Part shown: positions 19,638-31,054 of the stretch, in pieces
Position numbering within the stretch: the first letter of the stretch is position 1
How the letters are laid out: each line of letters opens with the position of its first letter
Assembly (NCBI GenBank): GCA_022559985.1
Contig: JAFJTR010000019.1
Span: 310,001 to 374,000, forward strand
Length of the DNA stretch: 64,000 nt
Direction of reading: 5' to 3'
DNA from: Parastagonospora avenae f. sp. tritici 18332-5
Taxonomy: Eukaryota; Ascomycota; Dothideomycetes; Pleosporales; Phaeosphaeriaceae
Notes under the pieces: model-generated
Told to the model about the DNA's origin: nothing
What the model saw: the letters and a program-made list of their open reading frames with translations, nothing else
Databases searched by the model: none
Position numbers and translations under genes: made by a program

Positions 19638-21863
19638 TCAATCATGATCCCGCAGCCCCGTATCCCAATCCGCCGTCCCCCTCATAACACTATCAAAAAA
19701 CGCCGCATCCACACCCTGAAACGTCCAATCATTCACACTCGCCATCAGCGACGGATTTTGCATCTGCTGCTGATCAATATCATCCCCGATCATTGGCGTT
19801 TGCGCTATTTGTGCCAGTGGCGCATCATCAATTGGCAAAAAATACTGCGGTTGAGGTTCCTGGTGAAGCGCGTCTCCAAACCCAGCTGTAGAAATGAGAT
19901 GGTTCGCCACGAACACGCTGTGTGGGAAGTCATTCGGCAACGGCTGGGCTGGGTTGAGTTTGTTCGAGTTGTCCTTGGTGATGCCTTCCTGGCCGATTTT
20001 GATGATGCCGAAGTAAGGTATGTGAAGTTGCAGCTCGCCTGAGCTTTGTTCAAGATCTTTTACAGTATTGTGTGCAGATAGATCTGCACCCCTGGCTGCA
20101 TCGCTCTCGACGTCTAGTAATCGACGCAGCTGCTCAGCGCCTTTGCGGCACAGGCCATCATCTGCTCGATGACCTAGCACATCGAGCGGTTTCAGTAGCT
20201 GTTCTACGAGCGCGCGGTCACTGTGGCGTTGGTGTGCTCTCCAATCATCTGTGCCGAGCTTGTGGCCGTCGATGTGGGCTAGAAGCACAGTCATAGCAGC
20301 CATCAAGGCGAGAAAATCGGCAGAGCGACAGTACACCGTAGTTGCCTCGAGGCCTTGGAAAATGCGAAACGCAATGAATCGATTGAGTAGTTCGCGGCTT
20401 GCAGTAACGCAGGCAATCTTCGCGTACGTGTTGTAGGTAGATTCCTTGTCGCACCGGAGAAGGTATGGCAAGTGCAAGAGATGTATTAGATTGTAGTGAT
20501 GCACTTGATCGCACATGCGCATGACTTCCCAGAAAGCTTCTTTCGTGTTAGGTTTGAGCGACGCGAAATTTGGCGGGGCCCAGAACTTGTCTGGTAGGGC
20601 TTTGGCGGCTTTGATTAGCATCTGGTCGAGTATACGTGTCGTTTGTAGATCCTCGGGGAAGACTTCGCATCGGTTGCGTTCGATGATACGTCTGCCGACG
20701 ATGGTATGTATGCGCTCTAGCTTGCAGCTTGGTGTCTCGCCTGGAATATCGTGCTCGAGATTATCTGATGCTTGGCCGCCATGTGGTAGACCAAGCATCA
20801 GACTGAGCACCACGTCCATAAACACCAAGCGAAACCACTTGAACTTCGGATTCGTATCGATACTGCCATCCAGTGTCTTTACGGGCGCCGGATTGGGAAG
20901 ATCAAGTCTCATCAGTTGTGCGACCGTCATACCCTTTCTAAAAGCCAGCCAAGCTCTTCGCAAGTTTCCACCTTTTATCTGAAAGAGGCCTTCTAGTATG
21001 ACGCATTCGAGACCGTCAATACAGCAGACCAGGTTTTCATTGGTCGTGACAAGACGCACAGCGGTATCAACCAGTCTGTCCATGACATCACAAGGACTTT
21101 CGGGCAGGTTGTCCCAGTTCTGCGCGCGAAAGTACTGAAGAAACAAAGCGAGCAGTAACATTCGTTTCGCTATCAGGACAGGATGCGTTGAAGAATCGGG
21201 AATTGCGGCGAAATTGTTGACAAAGTCGAATGCTTCGTGCTCAGGACGATCAGAATTTGTAAACAACTGATGGCAGTAGAAAGTAGCGATGTAGTCGAGC
21301 TTGCAAAATGCATCGATCTCGCCTTGATATGGAAATGCTTTGAGTAGCTCCTCTGAAATCTTCTTGTTCTCGTCTGTCACGGTGATAGCAGTACTGCTTG
21401 GTGCGGCGCATGGCACTGTCTGTTTCCCGCATGATGCTGGTGCCTGGTACTCACTCGAAGGAGTAAAGTACCCAGACTGATCGTGGACGGGAGGTCCAAG
21501 GATGCTTGGTTTGATGTCCCTCTGGACTGCATGACCGACCTCAAGCAGCTGTTCGAGCAGTGATTCCACTCTTTGAATCCGGTCGAGAAGCGGATCTCGA
21601 TTACTTTCAATCTGGGCTTGAAATTCCTCTTCAGGCTTTTCTTGACTGATGCACGGCGCACCCCGACGCCTACAAGGGAGGCAGATAGTTTCCGACGTCG
21701 CGTCGTACGTACACCTGACCTTTCTCTTCTTACAATCCCAGCAGCTCGTAGTTCCCTTGCGCAGCTTGCGGCGCTTCGTGTCGGGTTCAGAGCTCGTCCA
21801 GTCTGCGTAATCTTTGGAACGATCCATATTGCGCCGTCTCGGTGGAGGTGTGACGTCTGACAT
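19638..21863 (-). CDS. Zn2Cys6 fungal transcription factor
   Basis: A single exon encodes 741 residues. The binuclear zinc cluster is at 41-71 (C41, C44, C51, C61, C64, C71, reading CWDCKKRKVRC...CLPCRRRGAPC), preceded by a basic KRRKLRKG stretch and followed by a linker and short coiled coil (LLDRIQRVESLLEQLLEVG) for dimerisation. The middle resembles the fungal-specific transcription factor domain, including LLALFLQYFRAQNWDNLP and a GNLRRAWLAFRKGMTVAQLMRLDLP helix. The C-terminus is polar and Gln-rich, a possible activation region. It should bind CGG-type sites in the nucleus. Targets are unknown; the same-strand DHA2 transporter 787 bp upstream is a candidate, and a CGG palindrome sits in this gene's own promoter. 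Confidence 0.93.
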   Translation of the reverse strand: MSDVTPPPRRRNMDRSKDYADWTSSEPDTKRRKLRKGTTSCWDCKKRKVRCTYDATSETICLPCRRRGAPCISQEKPEEEFQAQIESNRDPLLDRIQRVESLLEQLLEVGHAVQRDIKPSILGPPVHDQSGYFTPSSEYQAPASCGKQTVPCAAPSSTAITVTDENKKISEELLKAFPYQGEIDAFCKLDYIATFYCHQLFTNSDRPEHEAFDFVNNFAAIPDSSTHPVLIAKRMLLLALFLQYFRAQNWDNLPESPCDVMDRLVDTAVRLVTTNENLVCCIDGLECVILEGLFQIKGGNLRRAWLAFRKGMTVAQLMRLDLPNPAPVKTLDGSIDTNPKFKWFRLVFMDVVLSLMLGLPHGGQASDNLEHDIPGETPSCKLERIHTIVGRRIIERNRCEVFPEDLQTTRILDQMLIKAAKALPDKFWAPPNFASLKPNTKEAFWEVMRMCDQVHHYNLIHLLHLPYLLRCDKESTYNTYAKIACVTASRELLNRFIAFRIFQGLEATTVYCRSADFLALMAAMTVLLAHIDGHKLGTDDWRAHQRHSDRALVEQLLKPLDVLGHRADDGLCRKGAEQLRRLLDVESDAARGADLSAHNTVKDLEQSSGELQLHIPYFGIIKIGQEGITKDNSNKLNPAQPLPNDFPHSVFVANHLISTAGFGDALHQEPQPQYFLPIDDAPLAQIAQTPMIGDDIDQQQMQNPSLMASVNDWTFQGVDAAFFDSVMRGTADWDTGLRDHD

Positions 21864-22650
21864 AATTCCGGTGGACGTGGCGATAGATAACGTGCGGTGA
21901 AAGGATTCCGTTTAGGATAGACATTCGTCCGCCGGTTCGGCGGATGGGACAAAGGCTTGCTGACAAACGAGGCAGAGGTGCCCAGGTGGCTTTCAGGCAA
22001 CCACAATCGACTCAAACAACATTACCGGGTCTTGCAATTATCCATACCCGCTCTGCTTATGTCCGAACTTATCAGACACTATCTAGCAAGCTATGCATCG
22101 GCCTGTATGGCTTCAAAGACCTATTAGACCGTGACATGTCCCTGAAGAACATTTGAATACATACAGCCTTGCTTATCGCTACGCTATTACTGCTCACTGC
22201 TGTACGCGAGATCAGGCACGAACCACTGAATGACTTAGTGCTATCGCACATTCCGCTGGAATCCAAACATAAGATGGGTCTAGGCATTCGCAAGGCGTGC
22301 GTATCACATTATGTTATCACTGCAAACTGCTTCCCTCGACGTTGCAAAGCTAAGGACAAATTACCCCTGCCAATGATTGAGATCGAAGGGGCGATCGATT
22401 ATACAAATTAAAAAGGGTGTATTTTTCGTGTATTCTAACAATCTATGAGGTGAGAGTGTATGCGTGGAAGAGGTGCTCTGCCAGCAACCCAGTCGCGATC
22501 AGATCTAAACAGGGGCTACCAATCAAGTTAAGCGCCCCGAAGCCGCGGCACTGACGGCACCACGTGCTTCTCTCCACTTCGGTCTTTCCACCGACCTAAC
22601 ATGCGTCGAATCGACGCGATGGAAGCTCCATCTGACTGCCGTTATGGCGC
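21864..22650. other. Intergenic: transporter 3' end and regulator promoter
   Basis: This 787-bp spacer lies between two minus-strand genes. It holds the promoter of the Zn2Cys6 gene, including the palindrome at 21928-21944. No other gene is seen. Confidence 0.5.
21928..21944. promoter_or_regulatory. CCGCCG-GTT-CGGCGG palindrome, candidate zinc-cluster site
   Basis: TCCGCCG (21928-21934) and CGGCGGA (21938-21944) are exact inverted copies around GTT. Zn2Cys6 dimers bind paired CGG/CCG triplets. The site lies 65-81 bp upstream of the regulator's ATG at 21863, so autoregulation is a reasonable guess. Confidence 0.6.
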
Positions 22651-24451
22651 TCATGCAACAGCGCCCTGCACCGCCTCTGTATTAAGCCTCTTCCTTGGAA
22701 CGAAGACGACCAGCAAACAAGCCGTAGCCGTCAGAACAAGGGCCAGAATCAAGGTAACCTTGATGCCCTCCATGTACGCCAGCACAATCTCGGGTACTTG
22801 TTCCGCAGGAAACGCGTGTCTGATTTGCGTCGCGCCCGTGCCGACGACCATTTCGGGACTGATATCGGGTGCGGTTCTCGCGAGCGTTGTCAGGATGCGG
22901 TTCACGAAGCCAGATTGTGCGGCTGAGGTCGAGAAGGCGCCGCCGATGGTTTGGAAGACTAGAAGTCATATTGTTAGTGATGTGTATAGGTCGAGGATAC
23001 ACGTGGAGGAGCTTACAAAGTACCGTCGCTGTGACCGACGACATGATCTCCGGGTTGGCGTTTGCTTGTGCGATGGTAATGCCCATTTGGAACGTCATCC
23101 CTAGCGCAAAGCCGTAGAATGTCTGATATCCAATCCAGGTTGCGACGGATGTGCCGATGTCGAAGGTGTAGATTAGGCCCATGCTGACGGTGGATAGGAC
23201 GACTCCGACAATCATGAAGGGCGCCGCATAGCCGGTCTTCATGACAACAACTCCAGCGAACGTGCTACCCAATGCTAGCGAAAGCACGAGCGGGAGGTTG
23301 AGCACGCCAGAAGAGATGGCAGTCCGATTGTCGACGCTCTGGAAGTAGATCGGAAGATAGTATAGAAGGACGAAGTATCCAGCTGCAAAGAAGAACTGGA
23401 AGATTGATGGCTGCCAGACTGAGCGTCTACCGATGACATTGCGCTGCAGCATGGCTCGGTCGTTGTTGTAGTACTCCCAGAATCCGAACGCAGCCCAGAT
23501 GAGTACGAAGCCAACAAGAAGTCCAATGACGGTACTGCTGTCCCATGCCTTCTTCTGACCTCCGTTCTCCATGGCGAGGATAAAGGAGATAATGCCGCCC
23601 ATAATAAGCGCGACACCGAGCGGATCGAGTTGGAGAAACTTCTCCTTCCATGTCGCCTTCGCCGGAGCTGCTTGAGGCGGCGTCTTGAAGAAAATAAAGA
23701 TCAACAGCGCCGAGAGGCCACCAACCGGAAGATTGATCCAAAAGCTATACTTGTCAGCGCCTCGCCACAATAACCAGAAGGGGGTTCAAACTGACCACCA
23801 CCTCCACGACGCCCTATCCGCAAACACCCCACCCAGAATCGGCCCAACAACACTCGACAGCCCATAAACACCCCCAATGAGGCCAATCAACCCCGGCCTA
23901 ACCTTCGGCTCCGCAACAAACGTAATAAGCGTAAACGCCCCCGTCGCAACACCCGCAGCACCAACACCAGCAAACGCCCTCCCCACCACAAACGTCACTG
24001 AATTCTGCGAGACCGCACAGATCAAGCTGCCGATAACGAATATGAAGATGGAACCGAGGTAACTTGCTTTGAGCGGGAAGTACTTGAAGAACTTGCCCGA
24101 AGCCGGTTGGAAACCGCCAAACGTCATGAAATATACGCTACCGTACCAAGATACCATGTTCAGCCCGTCGAATTCGTCTGTGATCTTGGGGATGGCGGTG
24201 CCGATTATGGTCATGTCGAGTGCAACGAGGAAGACTGAGCAGACGAGGGCTAGGATGATAGGTATGAGTGTCTTGCCCGAGGCGAAGACCTCGGTCGGCT
24301 CATCATGTGGTGCCTGGCCTGTGAGGCTTGGTTGGTAGCTTCTCTGTCCTTCTTTCTCATCGGCGATGAGGTCTGGAGTTGTGACGCCGCTTGCTGATTG
24401 ACCCTGTGTACCTGGCGACAGGGTGAGGTTTGATTGCTTCTCTGGGTCCAT
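22651..24451 (-). CDS. DHA2-family MFS drug/toxin efflux transporter (14 TM)
   Basis: Three exons: 24451-23796, 23744-23017 and 22958-22651; introns of 51 and 58 nt; 563 residues. After a hydrophilic N-terminus the helices begin at LIPIILALVCSVFLVALDMTIIGTAIP, which includes the LDMTIIGTAIP signature of 14-spanner antiporters. GRAFAGVGAAGVATGAF and GLIGGVYGLSSVVGPILGG (motif C type) follow; WRWCFWINLPVGG is restored by the first splice and FFQTIGGAF by the second. The C-terminus ends in a short basic tail (VPRKRLNTEAVQG). Known relatives export fungal toxins, azoles and other small molecules at the plasma membrane using the proton gradient. No polyketide synthase or NRPS gene lies in this window, so it is not visibly part of a metabolite cluster. 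It sits upstream of the Zn2Cys6 gene on the same strand. Confidence 0.93.
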
Positions 24452-26682
24452 AGTGCTGTGCGTTGATTCGTGGTCCCGGGAATTGTAAGACGTACACAGT
24501 TCGCAAGTAGAAAAATATGGAAGAGAAAGTCTTAAGTATTCTGATCAAACCAGACAAAAGAGGAGTACCTGCACCTTCCCGTGGCTTTGCGTTGCACAAA
24601 CAAACCTTCCGTCCGACAGCCACTTTCTATATAAAAGCACAACGGAGTTAGCCTTCTTACCTTGCTTACAGCCCCGTCCGCAGCCGTCCGCATGCCATCG
24701 AAATGAGTCGAACTGCTTTTTCCATCACTTATTAAGCCACAAGCCAGGCAACCCTGCATCCTCCCGACTCACGGCGGAAGACGACAACGCCCTTTTCGTG
24801 CAGCTAACTGCTTATTGTGAGTCTTTTAGTACACATGTCGCCAAGTGATTCATGCGTGCGGCTCACTGCCTTGATGAAGGTTCCGGCTTATGATCGGATC
24901 GGTTATGGTGAATCGTCCGTTGACCCGGATCCTTCTCGCGTGTTCGGCATTGACGATACGATGGGGCTCAAAAAGGCATGCTGAATTGTATGCAGACTTT
25001 GAAATGCTGTTTTACATCCCTTGGCGTCATGATGTGCTTGCTCCGCCGAGCTCGGAGGCCACCAGCATGCCTTTGACCACGTTGAATCTAGACCGGTCAA
25101 AACCCAATTGTCCTCTTCTGCACAAACAAAATGTATTAAAGACCGCATTGGCATGGAAACAAACACGTCACTCTTGCAAGGTGCACTTTCAGAGCGTGAG
25201 GCGCCACTCCAGCCCAGCGGTAGTCAGCCCTACGCCTCATTCTCACCTCCGGAGTTCCGATTAACACATAGACTGTAGCCGAACAACCTCATACACTAAG
25301 CGCATCTCACACGGAGATCGTTTGCATGCACGGTCGTCTGTTGTACACCGCTGGAGGTTTGCATTCGGAGACAATATCTCGCATATCTGACAACCAGGAT
25401 ACACATCACTTGAACGGACTGTCGATGACTCGAGTTATTAGTAGAAACCTGTAACACTTTGTCAGATCTGACTACCGTAAACGTATACTTGGTGGGTAAG
25501 AGTAAGCGCTAGCCTCGCTAATACTTACATTACAAGACACCGGCCACTTAATCCGTGCATCTTTCCAAGAGGCATTCGACACCTTCGAAACCATGACAGA
25601 AACTGGTTGGGTTACTTGCCCTCAGTTAAAGACGATATCGAATGGGATTGTGTTGTCGCGTCGTCGCATAAGCATTGGTAGCTTGATGTGGGTACAAGGA
25701 GGACATTATCTGGAGTCCACCAGGATTCTGCGCGACGTGTGAGCCCAATTACCTCAGCGCTAATCGAATTCGAGTTTTGTCCGATCTCTAAGCAGAAAAT
25801 GAGCTGGGCCCGATGGATCGTGCGCAGACACTGATAATCTCGCTCAAGACCGTTTACGTGGGGGCTGGACGCTCGTTTCAGTGGTAGATAAGTAGTTGCC
25901 ACGGCTACTCTTGCGGACTATAATAGTTTGTCCACTGGTAACTTGCTCGCTCATCATGTTGATAAGCTCACCATGGAGCTGGAGAAGATGGGCTGGGCCA
26001 TGAAGCGCGCTGGAACGATTACATGTTGCTCAGCGACAGTATCTGCGAAATGTTGCGGTACTTACTCTGCGGCAGACTCAGTGCCTCGAGTGCCAACAAG
26101 CTTCCTGGTAGTTTGCAATGATCGCGCGATTAGATGCTGCAATTTGAGTTAAGTTGGTGTGTCGGGAGTATGATGTTGGCGCAAGGGGCTTGAGATTTGG
26201 CGCTTTGGGTCGCACAGTCGCTGCTTGAGGCTTGGTGTTGTAAGTGGTGCTGGTGGCTGTGTTTGCTGCTCTTCTGAGTACCTTTAAATTCTCAGAAGAC
26301 TGAAGTTTCGTAATGGGGTCCAGCGTTGAGGTTCTCAATACAACATGATGTCATTGGTGACAGTGACCTCGACGCACCCGCCTGCACTGTAAGCTTGAAC
26401 AAAAGCAGTATCTTACGTTATGGTACATATTAAGCTAATAAGCAATTGAGACTGCTACCAGTCTGGGGAGAGTTCCAACGCGAGTGGCGAACAAGAGTTC
26501 GTCATCGTCGCGGAACCGGAATTATGTGGTCTCTGTATGTCAACGCTGAAGATTTCGCAGATGAAGCCATGATTAGACGGGACAGAGCCTTCCTCAATGG
26601 ATGCCTGAGAGCTTTTGCTGGGTGCCATGCTTGGTGCAGAGAGTCTGTTGTGTTCTGCTGGACGGTTGAGGGCGACGTCGTC
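24452..26682. other. Long gene-poor spacer (about 2.2 kb)
   Basis: Only short open frames (under about 125 codons) with no recognisable content occur. The left end is the transporter promoter. I found no tRNA, transposon ends or conserved motif. Confidence 0.45.
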
Positions 26683-27407
26683 CTATCCCGTAGGCTTCGG
26701 AAGGAGTATGTCGATGCCGCGATCCTTGACACAGCTGCCGATGCCGTCGCGAAGTAGGTGTTCGTTTGCCTTGAGGTATAGCCACTGCGGGTCCCTCTCT
26801 ACCACCACTCGCTTGAGCCCTCCGAGGTATTCAAGCGCCAAGTTCATCGACCACTCAAGGTACTCGAGGTGGAGCTTTTGCGAGGGGAAGTCGTTGCTAG
26901 TACTGCGATGAACGCAATGAAGTAGCGACCCACCCTCCATGGCATCTGGGGTGGAGACTTGAATGGTCTTGATAGCGTCCCGCTCAACAGGTATGAGGAG
27001 ATTGAGGAAATTGGGAAACGATCCGTCGCTGCTGATGTGGAACGTGAACAACTGGAAGGGCAGAGAGACGGTCTCGGTGAAGATCTGTCGACACACCCTG
27101 GTCAAAGCCATAGCATTGGAGACAGTTGGGTCCGCTGTAGTTTCCATTGCTCCGGAAACGTGCGCATGGAGTTGGTAGCGGTACCGTGCATCTGGTGGTG
27201 GGAACACAGAGACAGTCACGCTGCTGAAGACGTACTCGTACACTTTGTTGCGCAGCTCTCCAGGAAGGCGAAGGAGCGGCGAGCGCTGTCGATTGCGTTC
27301 CTCACTGTGTTGCGGTGAGCTTAGCCCTGGTCACTCTGGGGAAGCTCTGCGGTTGTTTACCAGAAGTCTGCGTACTGCCTAGTATAAGGCCTTCTGAGGG
27401 CTGCCAT
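26683..27407 (-). CDS. Small F-box-like hypothetical protein
   Basis: Two exons: 27407-27361 and 27304-26683, with a 56-nt intron (donor GTAAAC, branch GGCTAAG, acceptor CACAG); 222 residues. The splice joins MAALRRPYTR... to ERNRQRSPLLRLPGELRNKVYEYVF, which has the LLRLPxELRNxIYEYV opening seen in many small fungal proteins with an F-box-like start. The middle has the usual ALTRVCRQIFTETVSLPF stretch, followed by WSMNLALEYLGGLKRVVVE. This class often expands in plant-associated fungi; function is unknown, and true SCF binding is unproven. The first exon was inferred, so the start is less certain than the rest. Confidence 0.68.
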
Positions 27408-27874
27408 GGCGGGGCAGAGCACAGAGGTGTGCGGTGAGGTGGGTGTAGAAGCAGTAGAGTACAGAGGATGTCTGGTGGTGAGAAGAAGGTGAGGTTGAGC
27501 GTAAACAATCCAGTATGGAGGTGAGGTAGGAGCGTTCTCAACAGATATCTTCCCGCTCGAAAACCACGTGGCGTGCCGCCCGAGCTCTTACCGTCTCCTG
27601 TGTCATGTGAAAAACCAGCAGACCGGGGAGTTGACCGCGTCGCGAGTCCCCATCAGACCTCATATGTGATATCACATGATGTCCAGGGGGTACCATACCC
27701 GTAGACGCACCTGGGCACCCGCAGGTACCAATGCAGGGCTATTGGTCGGTCTTGCGCTGTTCCATACTCTTCCAAACTACCAGCCTTCATTGTAAGACCA
27801 GAGGCATCTACTTCTGCAAGAAGCTTGCCAATTGCCTACTAAAGATATATCCAATATCACCACCCACCCACACC
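27408..27874. other. Intergenic, no gene seen
   Basis: This 467-bp spacer lies between the 3' end of FAN1 and the start of the F-box-like gene. It should hold the promoter of the latter. Nothing else was recognised. Confidence 0.45.
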
Positions 27875-30525
27875 TCAACCAACTCTAAACTCCTTCGCCA
27901 CAGCTGCACAAAGCTCAACCTTCACCCCAGCACCGCTCAACACATGAATCCAAAGTCGCTGCGTATCACTCAACCGATCATTCTCACTCTTGACCTCCGC
28001 AAACTTGACCTCACCCTTCGCGCCTTCCTCGCCTGCACCCGCCACCTTCCACAAGAACAAGTCCGGTACGCCACCGCCCCGCTGCCCGTACTCCTGCGCC
28101 ATGACTTTACACACCGTCGCCAGAGCCTCGCCATCAAAACACTGCGCTATCTCAATCAGGTCGTTGATGCCAAATGACCAGTCGAGCCCCACGACACACG
28201 TCCGGCGCTCGTGATGGTCGTCGTAGATCCGTCGCATGATGCTTGGCGCATCGCCGTTTGATATCTCGTTTAAGCGGGCGTTAATCTCGGAGATGCGGGA
28301 AGGGTAGAAGGCGTCGGTGTGCAGGTCGAGTGGACAGGTTTGGTAGGGTGTCTGGAACACGTTGGGTATGTAGGTGAAGAGAACGTCGAAGAATAGGTAG
28401 GCGAATAGTGTGCGCACAATACCGCCTTCGCTGTGGTAGCCTTTCCAGCCTTGGTTGCGGTAGTGCGAGAGACACATTGCTTCAACTGAGCATTCGCCGT
28501 CCTCACGCGGGTCGATCCATATTGTCTTGCCGCCGCGCCTGCTAGGGTTCGGGTGTGGGGAGCTGTTTCGTCGTGGTAGAGCTGGTCGGTCGCGCTCGAT
28601 GCGGATGCCCTCCATTGTAACTTGGGCAGGCTTGGTGAGGCGAACATGTCCAAAGTCATGTTGAGCGCGCTTGGGTACGTTGAGGGACTTTTCGAGCTTT
28701 GTTACACGCTTTTGTAGATCGTAGTGATGTATGATGTGGACGAACCGATCCTGCAGCCCGTCTTCGCATGTTTGTAGCGCTATTCGTTTCCAATGTTTCT
28801 TCTGCTGATCTTCGCTTCTCTTCCCTGCTTCGTTAAGAGCGGACATGTAGTGCTCCTCAAGCAATGCTTTACGCTGGTACCAAGCGCCTCTTCTCGAATG
28901 GTGGAAGAGTCGTTGGCCTAACAGCTCAGTCAGGAGTGCGTGCTCGCGTTTGTGCTCTTTCCGCCGCCCTAGGACATAAAGAGCTTTGTGTATGATACGA
29001 GTGTACACCCATGCCGGCGATAGACGGCGCAGATATGAACCTTCACCGCTGTGATAAATGCTATCCTCTTTACGCTGTTCTTCTTGACACAGCACTTGCC
29101 AACGCGAATGAACCTGCTCGAATGTGTCCATAATCTCGTCAAAGTCTTTCTCTGTAGGTCGCCCATTAAATTCTAAAATATTGTCTATGCGAAATTGCGT
29201 CCGCACTGATGCCTCGTACTCAAGTAGCAACGAGCGGGAAGCGAAAATGTTTGCAGATCGAGATACGATGTATTCGGGGAAATTCCATCGAGCTATCTTA
29301 GCTAGGATAATTGTGGTGAGCGACTTCTCCGTCCACTCCGTAGAGCGGTAGAAGACCAAATGCACGCGCTCGAAAAGCTTCAAGGTGGGCAAGGAGAGAC
29401 GTATACATGGCCCAGTCTCCTTCATGATCTTCCGGATGAAGTGAGCGTCGCGGTTGGCGTCGTCTGAGAGGTCATCTGCAGGACTTGGTTCGACTTCTGG
29501 AGTCTGATGTCTAGAGCCAGATGCGGATGCAGATGACCGTCTAGATAGCTCCGAGTCAGAGCGCTTCAAGCCAACATGTCCGAGACCTGTTTGCTTCCGG
29601 CTAGTCCTCCGAAGTGCTTTCAATAAGTCCTTCTTATTCTTGCCTTGCACTTTCGCATCCTTGGCGAGCAGCTTCAGCTCGTCGAGCTTTAGCAATGACG
29701 ATGCTTCCTCGAGTGTAGTGATCCCCTCCTCCGATCGGTCCGCGAACGTGAATGAAGTCCCTAGCGTTGTTCCAGCTGGTGCTTTGAGCTCACCAGGATG
29801 CGACTCTACCTCGGCCGAGGACGTTGGTAAGATATGTGTCTGTTGCAGAACTTGGGCTGCGCCTTCGAGATCGGAGATGTCGCTGTGATATCCAAGATTC
29901 TTTACACGGTGCCACGCAGACGTCTTGCGCAGAAAGAGCCGCACATATCTATAATCAACTTCCGTCAGCTCTGTACCATACACTGAACAGATCGAACTTA
30001 CAGATATTGCGCCTCGTAGCCCAACTCCCTCCATATTCGGAACACATCCGTCTCAGCCTCATCGAAGAGGTGGCTCTCGTCTTCCAGCACCGTATCCAAA
30101 GCAAGATTGAACGCATCCACATAGAGCGAGCTCTTCCCTCTGATCCAGGTCCGTTTCTCTATACGCTCCCCCGCGGCATCTGTATTATCTTCCTGCGACG
30201 CTTTGAACGCCTCGTACGCCTCAATGGCCTCGTCATCGACCTTGACCTGTGGCAGCGCGCTCTCTAGATCCGTCTTGTGCATCTCCTCCTCCTCCTTCTC
30301 CTCCGTCTTCACATCCCTCTCATCATCCTCAGCATCGCTATCCGGTGTTTCGCGATTAGCGAATATGCGGGGTGTAGTCGGCGGCTGCTTCCTAGGGCTG
30401 TCACCCGTCTTCTGGCGCTTAGCAGGTCGATCTTTATCGCCGTCGAAATTGGTCGATTTGGGATGTTTTATAAATCGCGTAATCATCTGATTGTGCTTCG
30501 ACGGTGTCTGCGGGTTGAGCGCCAT
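27875..30525 (-). CDS. FAN1: FAN1 structure-specific nuclease (VRR-NUC)
   Basis: Two exons: 30525-30002 and 29948-27875, with a 53-nt intron (GTAAGT...TATAG) rejoining GYEAQYL to YVRLFLRK; 865 residues. I took the ATG at 30525. The disordered N-terminus (HPKSTNFDGDKDRPAKRQKTGDSP...) is followed by a helical region, a SAP-like LLKLDELKLLAKDAKVQGKN segment, a TPR-like helical middle, and the C-terminal VRR-NUC domain with catalytic D804 (in VPDLFLW), E826 and K828 (in FAEVKSEND). FAN1 removes DNA flaps and resolves interstrand crosslinks in the nucleus; fission yeast and filamentous fungi keep it, budding yeast does not. No lesion is seen. Confidence 0.94.
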
Positions 30526-31054
30526 CGTCGTGGCGGAGCGCAAGAGACCATTGTTCGCCCCTCGATGATGTCGTATGCTGAAGCACGGTTGCTGGGAACA
30601 CGAACACGCGCTTTCCTCGACGCGCGATCACGGGAACACGGATCCCTGCCCGTGCGGACCCTTCACTCCCCGCAACGATGACCCTGGATTACAACATGTC
30701 AGCAGGAAAATAGAAGATGAGTGTTGGGGAATTGGGTTTGTTTGAGGGCCGATAGACATGGATGAGGAATGATGCTGGTCAAACAAGCATTTTCGATAAA
30801 GATCGGACTAACGTTACTTTCCCTTCGTCTTTGCGCACTACACTCTTTTGCGATGTAGAGAGGATATCAGATAATTTGGGACAGGCAACCTCCATGTACG
30901 CAGATGTCCCCTCAGGCAACGACCGGCCACTAAGGATGCAAGCAGAAGATCCCAACCATGTACGCCGTCCTTCGCCGAAGAAGACTCGCTGAAATAATGA
31001 AATCATCGTCATGAATTGGGTTCCAGATATTCCACTGCCATTATTATCCCAGTA
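30526..31054. other. Intergenic: FAN1 promoter
   Basis: This 529-bp spacer lies between two minus-strand genes. It contains the FAN1 upstream region and the 3' UTR of the rhodopsin-domain gene. No gene is seen. Confidence 0.5.

Noticed and set aside
21377..22015. 212-codon minus-strand frame overlapping the Zn2Cys6 start
   Set aside because: Lies in another frame over the zinc-cluster exon; the cysteine spacing makes the other frame certain.
15339..24451. Secondary-metabolite cluster (esterase, regulator, transporter)
   Set aside because: No polyketide synthase, NRPS, terpene or prenyl transferase gene is present, and a dead kinase gene interrupts the group.
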